This document shows, piece after piece, positions 44,329 through 53,032 of a stretch of 64,000 nucleotides of DNA. A program made the position numbers and the translations under genes. Under the pieces are notes generated by a model. That model saw only the letters and a list, made by a program, of their open reading frames with translations, ran no database searches and was not told the origin of the DNA. Source of the stretch: JAAXQD01 sp963790095 (GTDB lineage: Bacteria; Desulfobacterota; Desulfobacteria; Desulfobacterales; UBA11574). The number at the start of each line of letters is the position of its first letter. Position 1 is the first letter of the stretch. Where the stretch lies: NCBI GenBank assembly GCA_963790095.1, contig CAWBNO010000001.1, positions 23,412-87,411 on the forward strand, written 5' to 3'.

Positions 44329-46254
44329 ATGGGTAAAGTCATTGGAATTGATTTGGGGACCACAAACTCCTGTGTGGCGGTCATGGAAGGTAGCGAAGCA
44401 AAGGTCATCACAAACCCCGAAGGAGGGCGAACCACCCCTTCCATCGTCGCCGTTTCAGAAAGCGGGGAAAGATTGGTCGGTCAAATCGCAAAACGGCAGG
44501 CCATTACCAATCCGGAGAACACGGTCTTTGCGGTAAAACGGCTTGTCGGCCGAAAGTATGCTTCAAAAGAAGTGCAGGAGGATAAAAAAATACTGCCTTA
44601 CAAAATTGAACAGGCTGAGAATGGTGATGTCCGTATAAATCTCAGGGGAAAGTCGAACAGCCCGGCAGAAATATCATCGTTCATTTTGGCAAACATTAAA
44701 CATACCGCCGAAGAATATCTTGGCGAAAAAGTCACTGACGCGGTTGTAACAGTGCCTGCCTATTTCAATGACAGCCAGCGCCAGGCGACCAAAGATGCCG
44801 GAAAGATTGCGGGGCTCAATGTGCTCAGGATTATCAACGAGCCCACAGCCGCGTCTTTGGCATACGGTCTCGACAAGAAAAAAGAAGAAAAAATCGCTGT
44901 CTTTGACCTGGGCGGCGGCACCTTTGACATATCCATTCTTGAAATCGGCGAAGGGGTTTTCGAGGTCAAGTCCACCAACGGCGATACCCATCTTGGCGGT
45001 GAAGATTTCGATCTTCGTCTCATCGATTACCTGGCAAGTGAATTCAAAAAAGACCAGGGCATCGATATTAGAAACGACAAAATGGCATTGCAGCGGCTCA
45101 AAGAAGCTGCTGAAAAGGCAAAAATGGAACTCTCCACATCCATGGAAACGGATGTTAATCTTCCATTCATAACCGCTGATGCCAGCGGCCCCAAGCACTT
45201 GAATATAAAAATAACCAGAGCCAAACTCGAAGGACTTATCAGCGATCTTCTGGACAACCTGGAAAAACCTTGCCGCATTGCCCTCAAAGATGCAAATCTC
45301 TCGCCTGACAAAATTGATGAAGTTATTCTTGTCGGCGGGATGACGCGCATGCCGGCGGTTCAGGATCGCGTTAAAAAGATCTTCGGCAAAGAACCCCACA
45401 AAGGGGTTAACCCCGACGAGGTCGTGGCCATCGGAGCTGCCATCCAGGGCGGTGTCCTGAGAGGAGATGTCAAAGATGTTCTCCTTCTCGACGTAACCCC
45501 CCTTTCCCTGGGTATAGAAACGCTGGGCGGGGTTATGACACGACTTATCGAAAAGAATACAACCATTCCGACCAAAAAGAGCCAGATTTTTTCAACGGCG
45601 GCAGACAGCCAGCCCGCAGTTTCCATCCATGTGCTCCAGGGTGAACGGGAAATGGCTGCCGGGAATAAGACCCTCGGGCGCTTTGAACTTGTGGGAATAC
45701 CGCCGGCCCCCAGAGGCGTACCTCAAATTGAGGTCACTTTCGACATAGACGCCAATGGCATCGTAAATGTTTCTGCCAAAGATATGGCCACCGGCAAAGA
45801 ACAATCGATCCAGATAACCGCGTCCAGCGGGTTGTCCAAAGAAGAGATCGACAAACTCATCAAAGACGCCGAACTTCACTCTGAAGACGATAAAAAGAAA
45901 AAAGAACTGGTCGAAGCCCGCAACTCAGCCGATGCGTTGATCTATTCTACGGAAAAATCGATCAAAGATCTTGGCGACAAGGTTGATGCTGGAACCAAGA
46001 GCAAGGTTGAAGCCGCCATCGAACCCCTTAAAAAGGCGATGGAAGGAGAAGACACCGGAGAGATCAAACGGTTGAGCGAGGAGTTGACCCAGGCGTCTCA
46101 CAAACTGGCCGAAGCCATGTACCAGCAGGCTTCCCAGGCAGACGCCCAGGAGAAGGCCGGCACTGGCGGCCCGGAGGAGCCCGGAGCAGCCGCACCTGAC
46201 GAAGACGTGGTCGATGCCGATTTCGAAGAGGTCAAAGACGACGATAAAAAATAA
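44329..46254 (+). CDS. dnaK: Chaperone DnaK (Hsp70)
   Basis: 641 residues. The actin-like ATPase signatures are IGIDLGTTNSCVAVMEG at the start, VFDLGGGTFDISILE near 190 and VILVGGMTRMPAVQ near 335; then the substrate-binding part with DVTPLSLGIETLGG and the helical lid. The C-terminus has the Gly/Pro-rich linker and an EEVKDD-like acidic end. Good AGGAGG ribosome site. dnaJ is not next to it. A strong terminator follows. Confidence 0.98.
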   Translation: MGKVIGIDLGTTNSCVAVMEGSEAKVITNPEGGRTTPSIVAVSESGERLVGQIAKRQAITNPENTVFAVKRLVGRKYASKEVQEDKKILPYKIEQAENGDVRINLRGKSNSPAEISSFILANIKHTAEEYLGEKVTDAVVTVPAYFNDSQRQATKDAGKIAGLNVLRIINEPTAASLAYGLDKKKEEKIAVFDLGGGTFDISILEIGEGVFEVKSTNGDTHLGGEDFDLRLIDYLASEFKKDQGIDIRNDKMALQRLKEAAEKAKMELSTSMETDVNLPFITADASGPKHLNIKITRAKLEGLISDLLDNLEKPCRIALKDANLSPDKIDEVILVGGMTRMPAVQDRVKKIFGKEPHKGVNPDEVVAIGAAIQGGVLRGDVKDVLLLDVTPLSLGIETLGGVMTRLIEKNTTIPTKKSQIFSTAADSQPAVSIHVLQGEREMAAGNKTLGRFELVGIPPAPRGVPQIEVTFDIDANGIVNVSAKDMATGKEQSIQITASSGLSKEEIDKLIKDAELHSEDDKKKKELVEARNSADALIYSTEKSIKDLGDKVDAGTKSKVEAAIEPLKKAMEGEDTGEIKRLSEELTQASHKLAEAMYQQASQADAQEKAGTGGPEEPGAAAPDEDVVDADFEEVKDDDKK

Positions 46255-46276
46255 CCGTAAAGAGCGGTTTACCCTA

Positions 46277-46314
46277 AAATCCTGCGTGCACGGCCGTGCC
46301 GCAGGATTTTTTTT
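46277..46314 (+). terminator. Strong terminator after dnaK
   Basis: AAAATCCTGCG pairs with CGCAGGATTTT (46277-46310) around a GC-rich loop that is itself palindromic (GCACGGCCGTGC), followed by eight T. Confidence 0.92.
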
Positions 46315-46466
46315 GTCCAACACGCCGGGTTCGACCCTGGGTTAAAAAATAACCAGACGCCGGTTTTTTTAAATTTTGACCTTAGAAGATGCTCAAGAAT
46401 ATGCCTTGAAAATCTTCTTTAAATATGTTTCAGGTTATATTTTCATATATATTTAAGGAGATACAA

Positions 46467-47514
46467 ATGCGTATTGTAGACCTGCGATCGGACACCCTCA
46501 CCCAACCGACCCCTTCCATGCGACAGGCCATGTCAGCGGCGAAGGTCGGAGACGATGTGTTCGGTGAAGACCCCACGGTGAATCTTTTGGAAGAGATGGT
46601 TGCAAAACGGCTGGGAAAAGAAGCTGCTCTGTTTGTGCCCAGTGGAACCATGGCAAACATGGTGAGCCAGATGGCGCACTGTGGACGGGGTGACGAAGTA
46701 ATTCTTGGGGATCAATCCCATATTTTTTTCTATGAGCAGGGAGGATCATCTGCGTTGGGGGGCATACATCCACGCACGGTCGCCAACCAACCTGACGGCA
46801 AGATGGCGCTCCATCACATAGAAGGGGCAATTCGACAGGACGACATTCATTTTCCGATAACACGGCTGATTGTTCTTGAAAACACCCATAACCGATGTAA
46901 TGGAAGCCCTTTGGATGCTGCTTACATGCATTCCGTGGGAAAGTTGGCACGCCGTTACGGGCTGAAAGTACATGTTGACGGCGCCCGGCTGTTTAATGCT
47001 GCCATCGCTTTGGGTGTTGAAGCACGGGAACTGATTGCCGAAGCAGACTCGGTCAATATATGTCTGAGCAAGGGGCTGGCTGCGCCGGTGGGTTCGGTAG
47101 TTTCCGGGAACCGGGCGTTTATTTCAAAAGCTCGACGGGTTCGCAAGGTGTTGGGGGGCGGTATGCGCCAGTCGGGCATACTGGCGGCCGCCGGCATCGT
47201 TTCTTTGACGGAAATGGTGGATCGTTTGGAAGATGATCATAAAAACGCCCGGAAATTGGCGGAAGGCCTGACCCATGTCGACGGTCTGTCCATTGATCCC
47301 GATGATGTGAGGACCAATATCGTTTATTTCCAAGCAACGCGCGAAGGGATTTCATCCCGGGCCCTAGGCAGAAAAAATAGGCGACCAGGGCGTCCGGGTG
47401 CTCCCCACCGGACCGGATCGCTTAAGAGCCGTCACCCATTATCATGTTAAATCCGATGATATCGATCATGCTTTAGACGTATTCTCCAGGGTTTTTAGTT
47501 CGCAGAGGAACTGA
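46467..47514 (+). CDS. ltaE: L-threonine aldolase, frameshifted near the end
   Basis: About 349 residues once the frame is repaired. MRIVDLRSDTLTQPT opens the chain (ATG 46467, AAGGAG site), followed by GDDVFGEDPTVNLLE, PSGTMANMVSQM, HVDGARLFNAA and the PLP-lysine region NICLSKGLAAPVGS. Near 47366 one extra base (in CCCTAGGCAG) breaks the frame. The next frame continues with EKIGDQGVRVLPTGPDRLRA and HVKSDDIDHALDVFSRV, the correct ending, to a stop at 47512-47514. The unrepaired product would end at 47450 with 35 wrong residues. It cleaves L-threonine or L-allo-threonine into glycine and acetaldehyde. Confidence 0.85.
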
Positions 47515-47629
47515 TGAATGCTTTCAGGACATGGTGATCCGAAAGCAATGAGAAGGCAGACAAATTCCGATTCGGTTCCGGGGGGGTCGGCCCCGAACGG
47601 TTTGGACAAAAAAGGTTGTTTCCATGAAC

Positions 47630-47663
47630 AAAAAAAAGCCCCGCCAACAGGGAGTGGCGGGGC
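47630..47663 (-). terminator. Terminator of the AICAR transformylase gene
   Basis: On the minus strand GCCCCGCC and GGCGGGGC (47638-47663) form an 8-bp stem followed by TTTTTTTT. It lies about 30 bp beyond the stop of the minus-strand gene. Confidence 0.88.
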
Positions 47664-47691
47664 CGTTAAAATTCTTCATGAGAAATCCGGG

Positions 47692-48943
47692 CTAATGTTT
47701 GAAACTCCTCTGGCCGGTATAGACCATGGTCGCACCGACCTCATTGCAGGCTTCGATGGACTGGTAGTCGTTCTCCGATCCGCCGGCATGGATGACCGAT
47801 GTAACCCCTTCTTTGAGTCCCACATCGACACCGTCTCTGAAAGGGAAAAAGGCATCGCTGACCATGGCCGCGCCGATGAGCCCGCCTTTTTCAGCAGCCA
47901 CCTTGTCATCGATTTCCGCTTTTTTATCGTCGTCTTTCAGATCGTTATACGGAATACCGTGCATTTCGAAGCAGTATCGATCCGCCAGCTTACGATAGGC
48001 TTTGTCCCGGGCAATCTCTGCAACACCGACCCGGTCCTGCTCGCCGGTGCCTATGCCGACGGTGACTTCATCTTTCACATAAATAACTGAATTGGATGTA
48101 ATCCCGGATTCCACAAGCCACCCGAAGAGCATGTCGTTGTATTCCGGATCGGTGGGTTCCCGCTGGATCCGGTAGTGCTTGCCTTTATAGTCGCATTCCG
48201 CAAGTTTTAGGCCCGCCCGGGTCCGGGCTTCGGGAACAAAAGACCACTGGGCGATAATTCCACCGTCGATGAGGCTTTTAAATTCCACACACCGTTGCCC
48301 CACAAAACCGCTGCAGCCGTTGGATATTGCCGATACGGATCACCCTGAGGTTTTTCTTCTTTGAAAAAATTCCCATGACACCTTCTTCAAAATCAGGGGC
48401 AACCACCACTTCGGCATATTGTTGGATAATGGCTTCTGCCGTTGCCCGATCAACCGCCCGGTTGACGGCGATACATCCTCCAAAGGCCGCAACTCGGTCT
48501 GCCATGTTGGCCTTTAGATATGCGTCTTCTAAAGTATCGGATCTGGCAACGCCACAGGGATTGTTGTGCTTTACGATGACGACGGTGGGTTTGTCTGGAA
48601 AATATCTCAGAATATTCAATGAATTGTCGGCATCGGTCAGGTTGGTTTTCCCCGGGTGCTTTCCAGACTGTAACAGCTCGATATCTGAAGCCAGATACTG
48701 GCCCGGCTGAATAGATTCGGTTTCCCCAAGGACCAGATTTCCGTTTGCCAGTTTGTAAAGCGCCGCTTCCTGGCCCGGATTTTCGCCGTATCTCAAACCT
48801 TTTTGGATGTTATCGATGGTCCATGAAACTTTTTCGTAAAAGAGTGTCTGTCTGTTATCCTGGTCCACAAAACTGATCTCCATCTTTGGAGGAAAATGGT
48901 CATCCATTATTGTCCGATACATTTTCTTCAAATCTTCAGCCAT
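47692..48943 (-). CDS. purH: AICAR transformylase (PurH C-terminal activity), frameshifted
   Basis: Two overlapping frames together give a full stand-alone AICAR formyltransferase of about 416 residues. The first (48943 down to about 48304) has GLRYGENPGQEAALY, the KHNNPCGVA catalytic motif and AAFGGCIAVNRAVD. The second (48303 to 47692) resumes with VGQRCVEFKSLIDGGIIAQW and ends MVYTGQRSFKH. The break is one extra base in a run of four A (48304-48307, T on the minus strand). A sequencing or assembly error is as likely as a true mutation. IMP cyclohydrolase is encoded by the gene just upstream. Confidence 0.85.
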
Positions 48944-48981
48944 TGTTTTCTCCTTTAATTTTGATAGATCATGCCTGTTTT

Positions 48982-49659
48982 TTAATACTTATAACATTCC
49001 TTCACATCCTCAAAGGTTTTGGACCCCAAAAAGTCTGCAATGGTCCGGTCATACGCCGCCGTGTATGCAAAGGCCTTTTGAGCCAGGCGGTAACGGAGTT
49101 TGAGGGATATGGAACCGTCATTGGCTTTCATTTCAGATAGTATGGCTTTGTAGTCCGAAGGATCGACCACCGATGCAACCCTCAGATAGTTCTTGGCGGA
49201 AGCTCTTATCATACAGGGACCTCCGATATCGATATTGCCCCGGGCCATTTCAACCGTTACATCCGGTTTGGCAATGGTATCCTCAAACGGATACAAATTG
49301 CCCACAACCATATCGATATGCGTAGACCCCGTTCTCTGGATGTCCTCATTATGGGCGTCATTGTAGGTTTCGGTCAACAGCCCGAGATAAATTTTAAAAT
49401 CGAGGGTCTTCACCAGGCCGCCCTGGGTTTCCGGCTGACCCGTGTAATCCGAAACCTGGGTCAGACAGGATCCTGCCGCATCCCCAAGGATCGCTTTTAT
49501 CTTCGCGTAGGTTCCGCCTGTTGAGAAAAATTTGATCTCCGGATTTACCTTAAGCAGCTCCGGTATGAATTCTTCCAGACCGCTTTTGTCAAAAACACTG
49601 GCAAGCACGTGCCTTACCTTGACACGATCATCTATCTTCTCCACCACATTGATGCTCAT
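48982..49659 (-). CDS. purH: IMP cyclohydrolase (PurH N-terminal activity)
   Basis: 225 residues with the MGS-like fold: VLASVFDKSGLEEF, FFSTGGTYAKIKAIL, TQVSDYTGQPETQGGLVKTLDFKIYLGLL and NLYPFEDTI. It closes the ring of formyl-AICAR to IMP, the last step of purine synthesis. In most bacteria it is the first half of a single PurH; here it is a separate gene 38 bp before the transformylase gene. A fair ribosome site (GGGGAAGA) stands before the ATG. Confidence 0.92.
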   Translation of the reverse strand: MSINVVEKIDDRVKVRHVLASVFDKSGLEEFIPELLKVNPEIKFFSTGGTYAKIKAILGDAAGSCLTQVSDYTGQPETQGGLVKTLDFKIYLGLLTETYNDAHNEDIQRTGSTHIDMVVGNLYPFEDTIAKPDVTVEMARGNIDIGGPCMIRASAKNYLRVASVVDPSDYKAILSEMKANDGSISLKLRYRLAQKAFAYTAAYDRTIADFLGSKTFEDVKECYKY

Positions 49660-49739
49660 AACATCTTCCCCTTTCGTTTCTTTTTAAATAAATTGTCTGT
49701 AAACCGTTTCGAAAACTCCCATCCCACAGATTTGCAGCA

Positions 49740-50204
49740 TCAGGTAATCTTTCCGGACTGCTTACCGGTCATGTGTTCTATTTCAACCCGGATGACAAGG
49801 ATATTTTTTATTTTCGTTTCCAGATAGTCAAATGTTCCATCTGAATATTGCTGCATGATAAGATCCAGGGCCGCACACTTTGCCTCAAAATCGTCAACAA
49901 GGTAAGCTTTTCCAAAACCGATGACACTTTTATAGTTCATCCCCCACTCACATGGGTTATCCGCTTTTATGGGTTCGGAGTCAATATCGAATTCAAAACA
50001 GACCGTATTGTTCTTCTTGAGAATATCGATCTTTCTGCCTTGATTTGCTGAATGAAAATAGAGGGTATTGTCTGTGTATCCGAAACATAAGGGCACAATA
50101 TAAGGCCGGTTCTCATCGAGCATCCCCAGCCTGCAGACCAGAGACCGTTGGATGATGGATTCGATTTCGGCGCGATCTGTAATTTCTTTGTCCGTTCTCC
50201 GCAT
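49740..50204 (-). CDS. Pyridoxamine 5'-phosphate oxidase-family flavin-binding protein
   Basis: 154 residues from the start at 50204 (MRRTDKEI, AAGGA upstream). The split-barrel pattern is CRLGMLDENRPYIVPLCFGYTDNTLYFHSA, then KKNNTVCFEFDID and WGMNYKSVIGFGKAYLV. Related proteins bind FMN or F420; some are resistance or heme-degrading proteins. No substrate can be assigned. The longer frame (to 50300) adds an unlikely hydrophobic start. Confidence 0.85.
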   Translation of the reverse strand: MRRTDKEITDRAEIESIIQRSLVCRLGMLDENRPYIVPLCFGYTDNTLYFHSANQGRKIDILKKNNTVCFEFDIDSEPIKADNPCEWGMNYKSVIGFGKAYLVDDFEAKCAALDLIMQQYSDGTFDYLETKIKNILVIRVEIEHMTGKQSGKIT

Positions 50205-50443
50205 AATAGGGTATCCTTGGAAAGTATTGTTTGAAGTTCCTTTCGAAATGGGTCGTCCAATAGGGAAATTCAGCACGACTTGAAGGGGAAATATTTTCAA
50301 AAAGCTGAAATGCTAGAAAAAAGTTGTTTTGACACGAAGGGCATCAACGTATATAGACAAGAGCAATCAGCCGGTCTGATATTTCCATCGACCATATACT
50401 TACTATTATCCAACCATAAATTCAAGAGGGTGCGTTATAAAAC

Positions 50444-51211
50444 ATGTTCGACCTGTGGATCGTGGGCATAATTTTCATTTTGGGTCTTTGCATCGGTAGT
50501 TTTTTAAATGTCTGCATATACAGACTGCCGGCCTCAAAATCCATTGTGGATCCTCCCCGTTCAATTTGTCCAAACTGCAACAGCCCCATCCCATTTTATG
50601 ACAATATCCCTGTGCTAAGTTATCTGTGTCTTAAAGGTCGGTGCCGATATTGTAATACACGGATATCTTTTCGCTATCCCCTGGTGGAGTTCCTAACCGG
50701 GATTGCCGCGGTGAATGTTTTTTTTATGTGGGGTGTGACACTGGAAGGGCTGATATATTTCGTCTTTATTTCATCGCTGATTGTCATAACCTTTATTGAT
50801 ATGGATCATAAAATCATCCCCGATATCATCACACTTCCGGGAATGCCCCTCGGTCTTGTGGCGTCTTTTGCGTTGCCGGCCGTGACCTTCAAAGCCTCGT
50901 TGCTGGGTCTGTTGATCGGCGGAGGCAGCCTGTTGTGTGTTGCTTGGGTTTACACCTTGATTACCGGTAAAGATGGAATGGGCGGCGGCGATATCAAGCT
51001 GCTGGGGATGATGGGAACCATCGTCGGCTGGAAAGGCGTTATCTTTACCATTTTTGTTTCGTCGATGGTGGGGACCTGCGTCGGGATGATCATGATACTG
51101 GTCAAAGGCAAAAATATGAAATTTGCGATTCCATTCGGCCCGTTTCTGTCCGTTGGGGCAATTTCATATATTTTCTTTGGAGAGAGAATTCTTCACTGGT
51201 ACCTCAATTGA
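50444..51211 (+). CDS. pilD: Prepilin leader peptidase
   Basis: 255 residues, about eight membrane helices. GSFLNVCIYRLP leads into the cytoplasmic zinc-like loop with CPNCNSPIPFYDNIPVLSYL and CRYCNTRISFRYPLVEFLTG. The two catalytic Asp regions are IDMDHKIIPD and GMGGGDIKLL. It cuts the leader of type IV prepilins and methylates the new N-terminus, so it serves the pilus motors encoded at 34-36 kb. Its stop overlaps the stop of the convergent rhomboid gene. Confidence 0.95.
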   Translation: MFDLWIVGIIFILGLCIGSFLNVCIYRLPASKSIVDPPRSICPNCNSPIPFYDNIPVLSYLCLKGRCRYCNTRISFRYPLVEFLTGIAAVNVFFMWGVTLEGLIYFVFISSLIVITFIDMDHKIIPDIITLPGMPLGLVASFALPAVTFKASLLGLLIGGGSLLCVAWVYTLITGKDGMGGGDIKLLGMMGTIVGWKGVIFTIFVSSMVGTCVGMIMILVKGKNMKFAIPFGPFLSVGAISYIFFGERILHWYLN

Positions 51212-52175
51212 CGATCGCCACTTTAAGGTACAAATCGCCCCGTTGTCCGTCGGATGTTGTTTTGCCCAAACCTTTCAACCGCAGCTTGCTTCCTTCTTTT
51301 ACACCGGGGGGAACGATTACTTTGACAATCCGTTTCTGAAATCCCCAGGGGATATTGACCAGCTTTTTTGTTCCCACAAGCGCTTCGAAGGTTGTAACGT
51401 GAAGGGTACCATAGAGGTGGGGGTCTTTCCCAGGTCCGATGGGCCGGATGACCTGCAAACGGTGGGTTTTCTTTTTTGCCGTGACCCGACGCAGTTTGTT
51501 GGTGGCCCCTGTCTCGGGCAATGCAAGGAGAATTTTCAAGAAAATGATTCCAAAAACAAAGCCGCCGATATGCGCCCACCATGCAATTCCGCTGGCACCG
51601 CCATGGGTTCCGGTTGCATTTAGAAACTGGAGAACGAACCAGAGGCCCAGGAAAAAAAAAGCGGGAATTTCAATAAACCAGGGGATGATAATAATGGGAA
51701 TCAGGGTCAATATTTTGGCATGGGGGTGGAGAATCAAATACGCTCCCATAACCCCCGCGATGGCCCCGCTGGCCCCGATGGTGGGCATGTTGGAATGAAA
51801 ATTGAGGACGAGATGGGAAAGACCGGATGTAATTCCGCAAAGCAGATAAAAAGCGATGTAGCGAAAAGGGCCGAGACGATCTTCGATGTTATCCCCAAAG
51901 ATATACAGGAACCACATATTGCCCAGAAGGTGAAAGAACCCGCCGTGTAAAAACATGAAAGAGAACAGAGAGAAAAATTGCTGGAAGGTTGAAAAGTAGG
52001 CTGCAATTTGAGGGACCGAATATCTGGCGGGAACAAGACCGTAGATATAGATAAAGCGATCTAAATTGGCCCCTTGGGACATTTCAAACAGATAAAGGGC
52101 AACGTTGATACCGATAATCGTATGATTTACAACCGGGTAATTTTTGGACGGTATGGTATCGCGTATGGGTATCAT
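51204..52175 (-). CDS. Rhomboid protease fused to a DnaJ-like C-terminal domain
   Basis: 323 residues. Residues 1-215 are a rhomboid intramembrane protease with about six helices: HGGFFHLLGN (Asn86), GASGA with Ser136, and AHIGG with His202. Residues 253-323 look like the second substrate-binding domain of DnaJ: LYGTLHVTTFEALVGTKKLV, then VIVPPGVKEGSKLRLKGLG and GDLYLKVAIV. A basic linker (about 228-240) joins them. A membrane protease with a cytoplasmic client-binding part is suggested. The start overlaps the end of nadC (52172-52175), so the genes are coupled. No J-domain is present. Confidence 0.85.
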   Translation of the reverse strand: MIPIRDTIPSKNYPVVNHTIIGINVALYLFEMSQGANLDRFIYIYGLVPARYSVPQIAAYFSTFQQFFSLFSFMFLHGGFFHLLGNMWFLYIFGDNIEDRLGPFRYIAFYLLCGITSGLSHLVLNFHSNMPTIGASGAIAGVMGAYLILHPHAKILTLIPIIIIPWFIEIPAFFFLGLWFVLQFLNATGTHGGASGIAWWAHIGGFVFGIIFLKILLALPETGATNKLRRVTAKKKTHRLQVIRPIGPGKDPHLYGTLHVTTFEALVGTKKLVNIPWGFQKRIVKVIVPPGVKEGSKLRLKGLGKTTSDGQRGDLYLKVAIVN

Positions 52176-53014
52176 AACAACTCATCGGCTGCTGTTATCC
52201 GCATACTGATATCCACACATCTTGCAGAATGGGTCAGTGCCCCTGCGGATATGATGTCTGCACCGGTATCTGCCAGGGATTTGAGAACGTTTTTTTTTAC
52301 ATTTCCGGACACTTCCACCACCGCCCTTCCATCAATATGCGCGATGGCGTCTTTGATCTGTTGTACGTTCATGTTGTCGAGCATAATGACATCCGCATGG
52401 GCTTCAAGGGCTTCCTCCACCTGCTTCATGCTGGAAACCTCCACCTCGATCTTCGACAGGTGAGACACGTCGGCTCGGATACGATCCACCGCTTTTTTTA
52501 TGCCGCCACAGGCCACAATGTGATTGTCCTTGATCAAAACGCCGTCGTACAGCCCCATCCGGTGGTTGTGGGCGCCCCCCACTCGGACCGCATATTTTTC
52601 CAATACACGCCAGCCGGGGGTGGTCTTGCGGGTATCTACCAGCCGGGATTTTTTCCCTTCAAGTTCAGTGACATGGGCGCGGACAAAGGTGGCCACTCCC
52701 GAGAGGCGTTGAAGGAAATTCAAGGCGGTTCGCTCGCCGGATAGGAGGGCACGGAGTTTCCCTTGGACGTCCGCGATGGTGTCACCCGGTTCCACGGCAT
52801 CTCCATCCGTATATTCAGAGCTTAATAGGACGTCGGGATCGAGATGGCGAAAAACCCGGGCAACGATGTTCAGGCCGGCGACGACCAGGGGTTCTTTGGC
52901 CATGAGGATACCCCTGCCCTCGAGATTCGGATCGATAAGATTATCGGTGGTAATGTCCCCCGGGCCGATATCTTCTTTTAGCGCTATTTCGATGAGATGT
53001 TGTATGGAGTTCAT
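52172..53014 (-). CDS. nadC: Nicotinate-nucleotide diphosphorylase (quinolinate phosphoribosyltransferase)
   Basis: 280 residues. EDIGPGDITTD opens, then ERTALNFLQRLSGVAT, RKTTPGWRVLEKYAVRVGGAHNHRMGLYDGVLIKDNH and DVIMLDNM. It forms nicotinate mononucleotide from quinolinate and phosphoribosyl diphosphate in NAD synthesis. It lies 18 bp after valS, and its last bases overlap the start of the rhomboid gene. No nadA or nadB is in the window. Confidence 0.96.
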   Translation of the reverse strand: MNSIQHLIEIALKEDIGPGDITTDNLIDPNLEGRGILMAKEPLVVAGLNIVARVFRHLDPDVLLSSEYTDGDAVEPGDTIADVQGKLRALLSGERTALNFLQRLSGVATFVRAHVTELEGKKSRLVDTRKTTPGWRVLEKYAVRVGGAHNHRMGLYDGVLIKDNHIVACGGIKKAVDRIRADVSHLSKIEVEVSSMKQVEEALEAHADVIMLDNMNVQQIKDAIAHIDGRAVVEVSGNVKKNVLKSLADTGADIISAGALTHSARCVDISMRITAADELL

Positions 53015-53032
53015 GATAAAACCATTTCACCT

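Noticed and set aside
44674..45399. 241-codon frame opposite dnaK
   Set aside because: Long antisense frame caused by the codon use of dnaK; no independent evidence.
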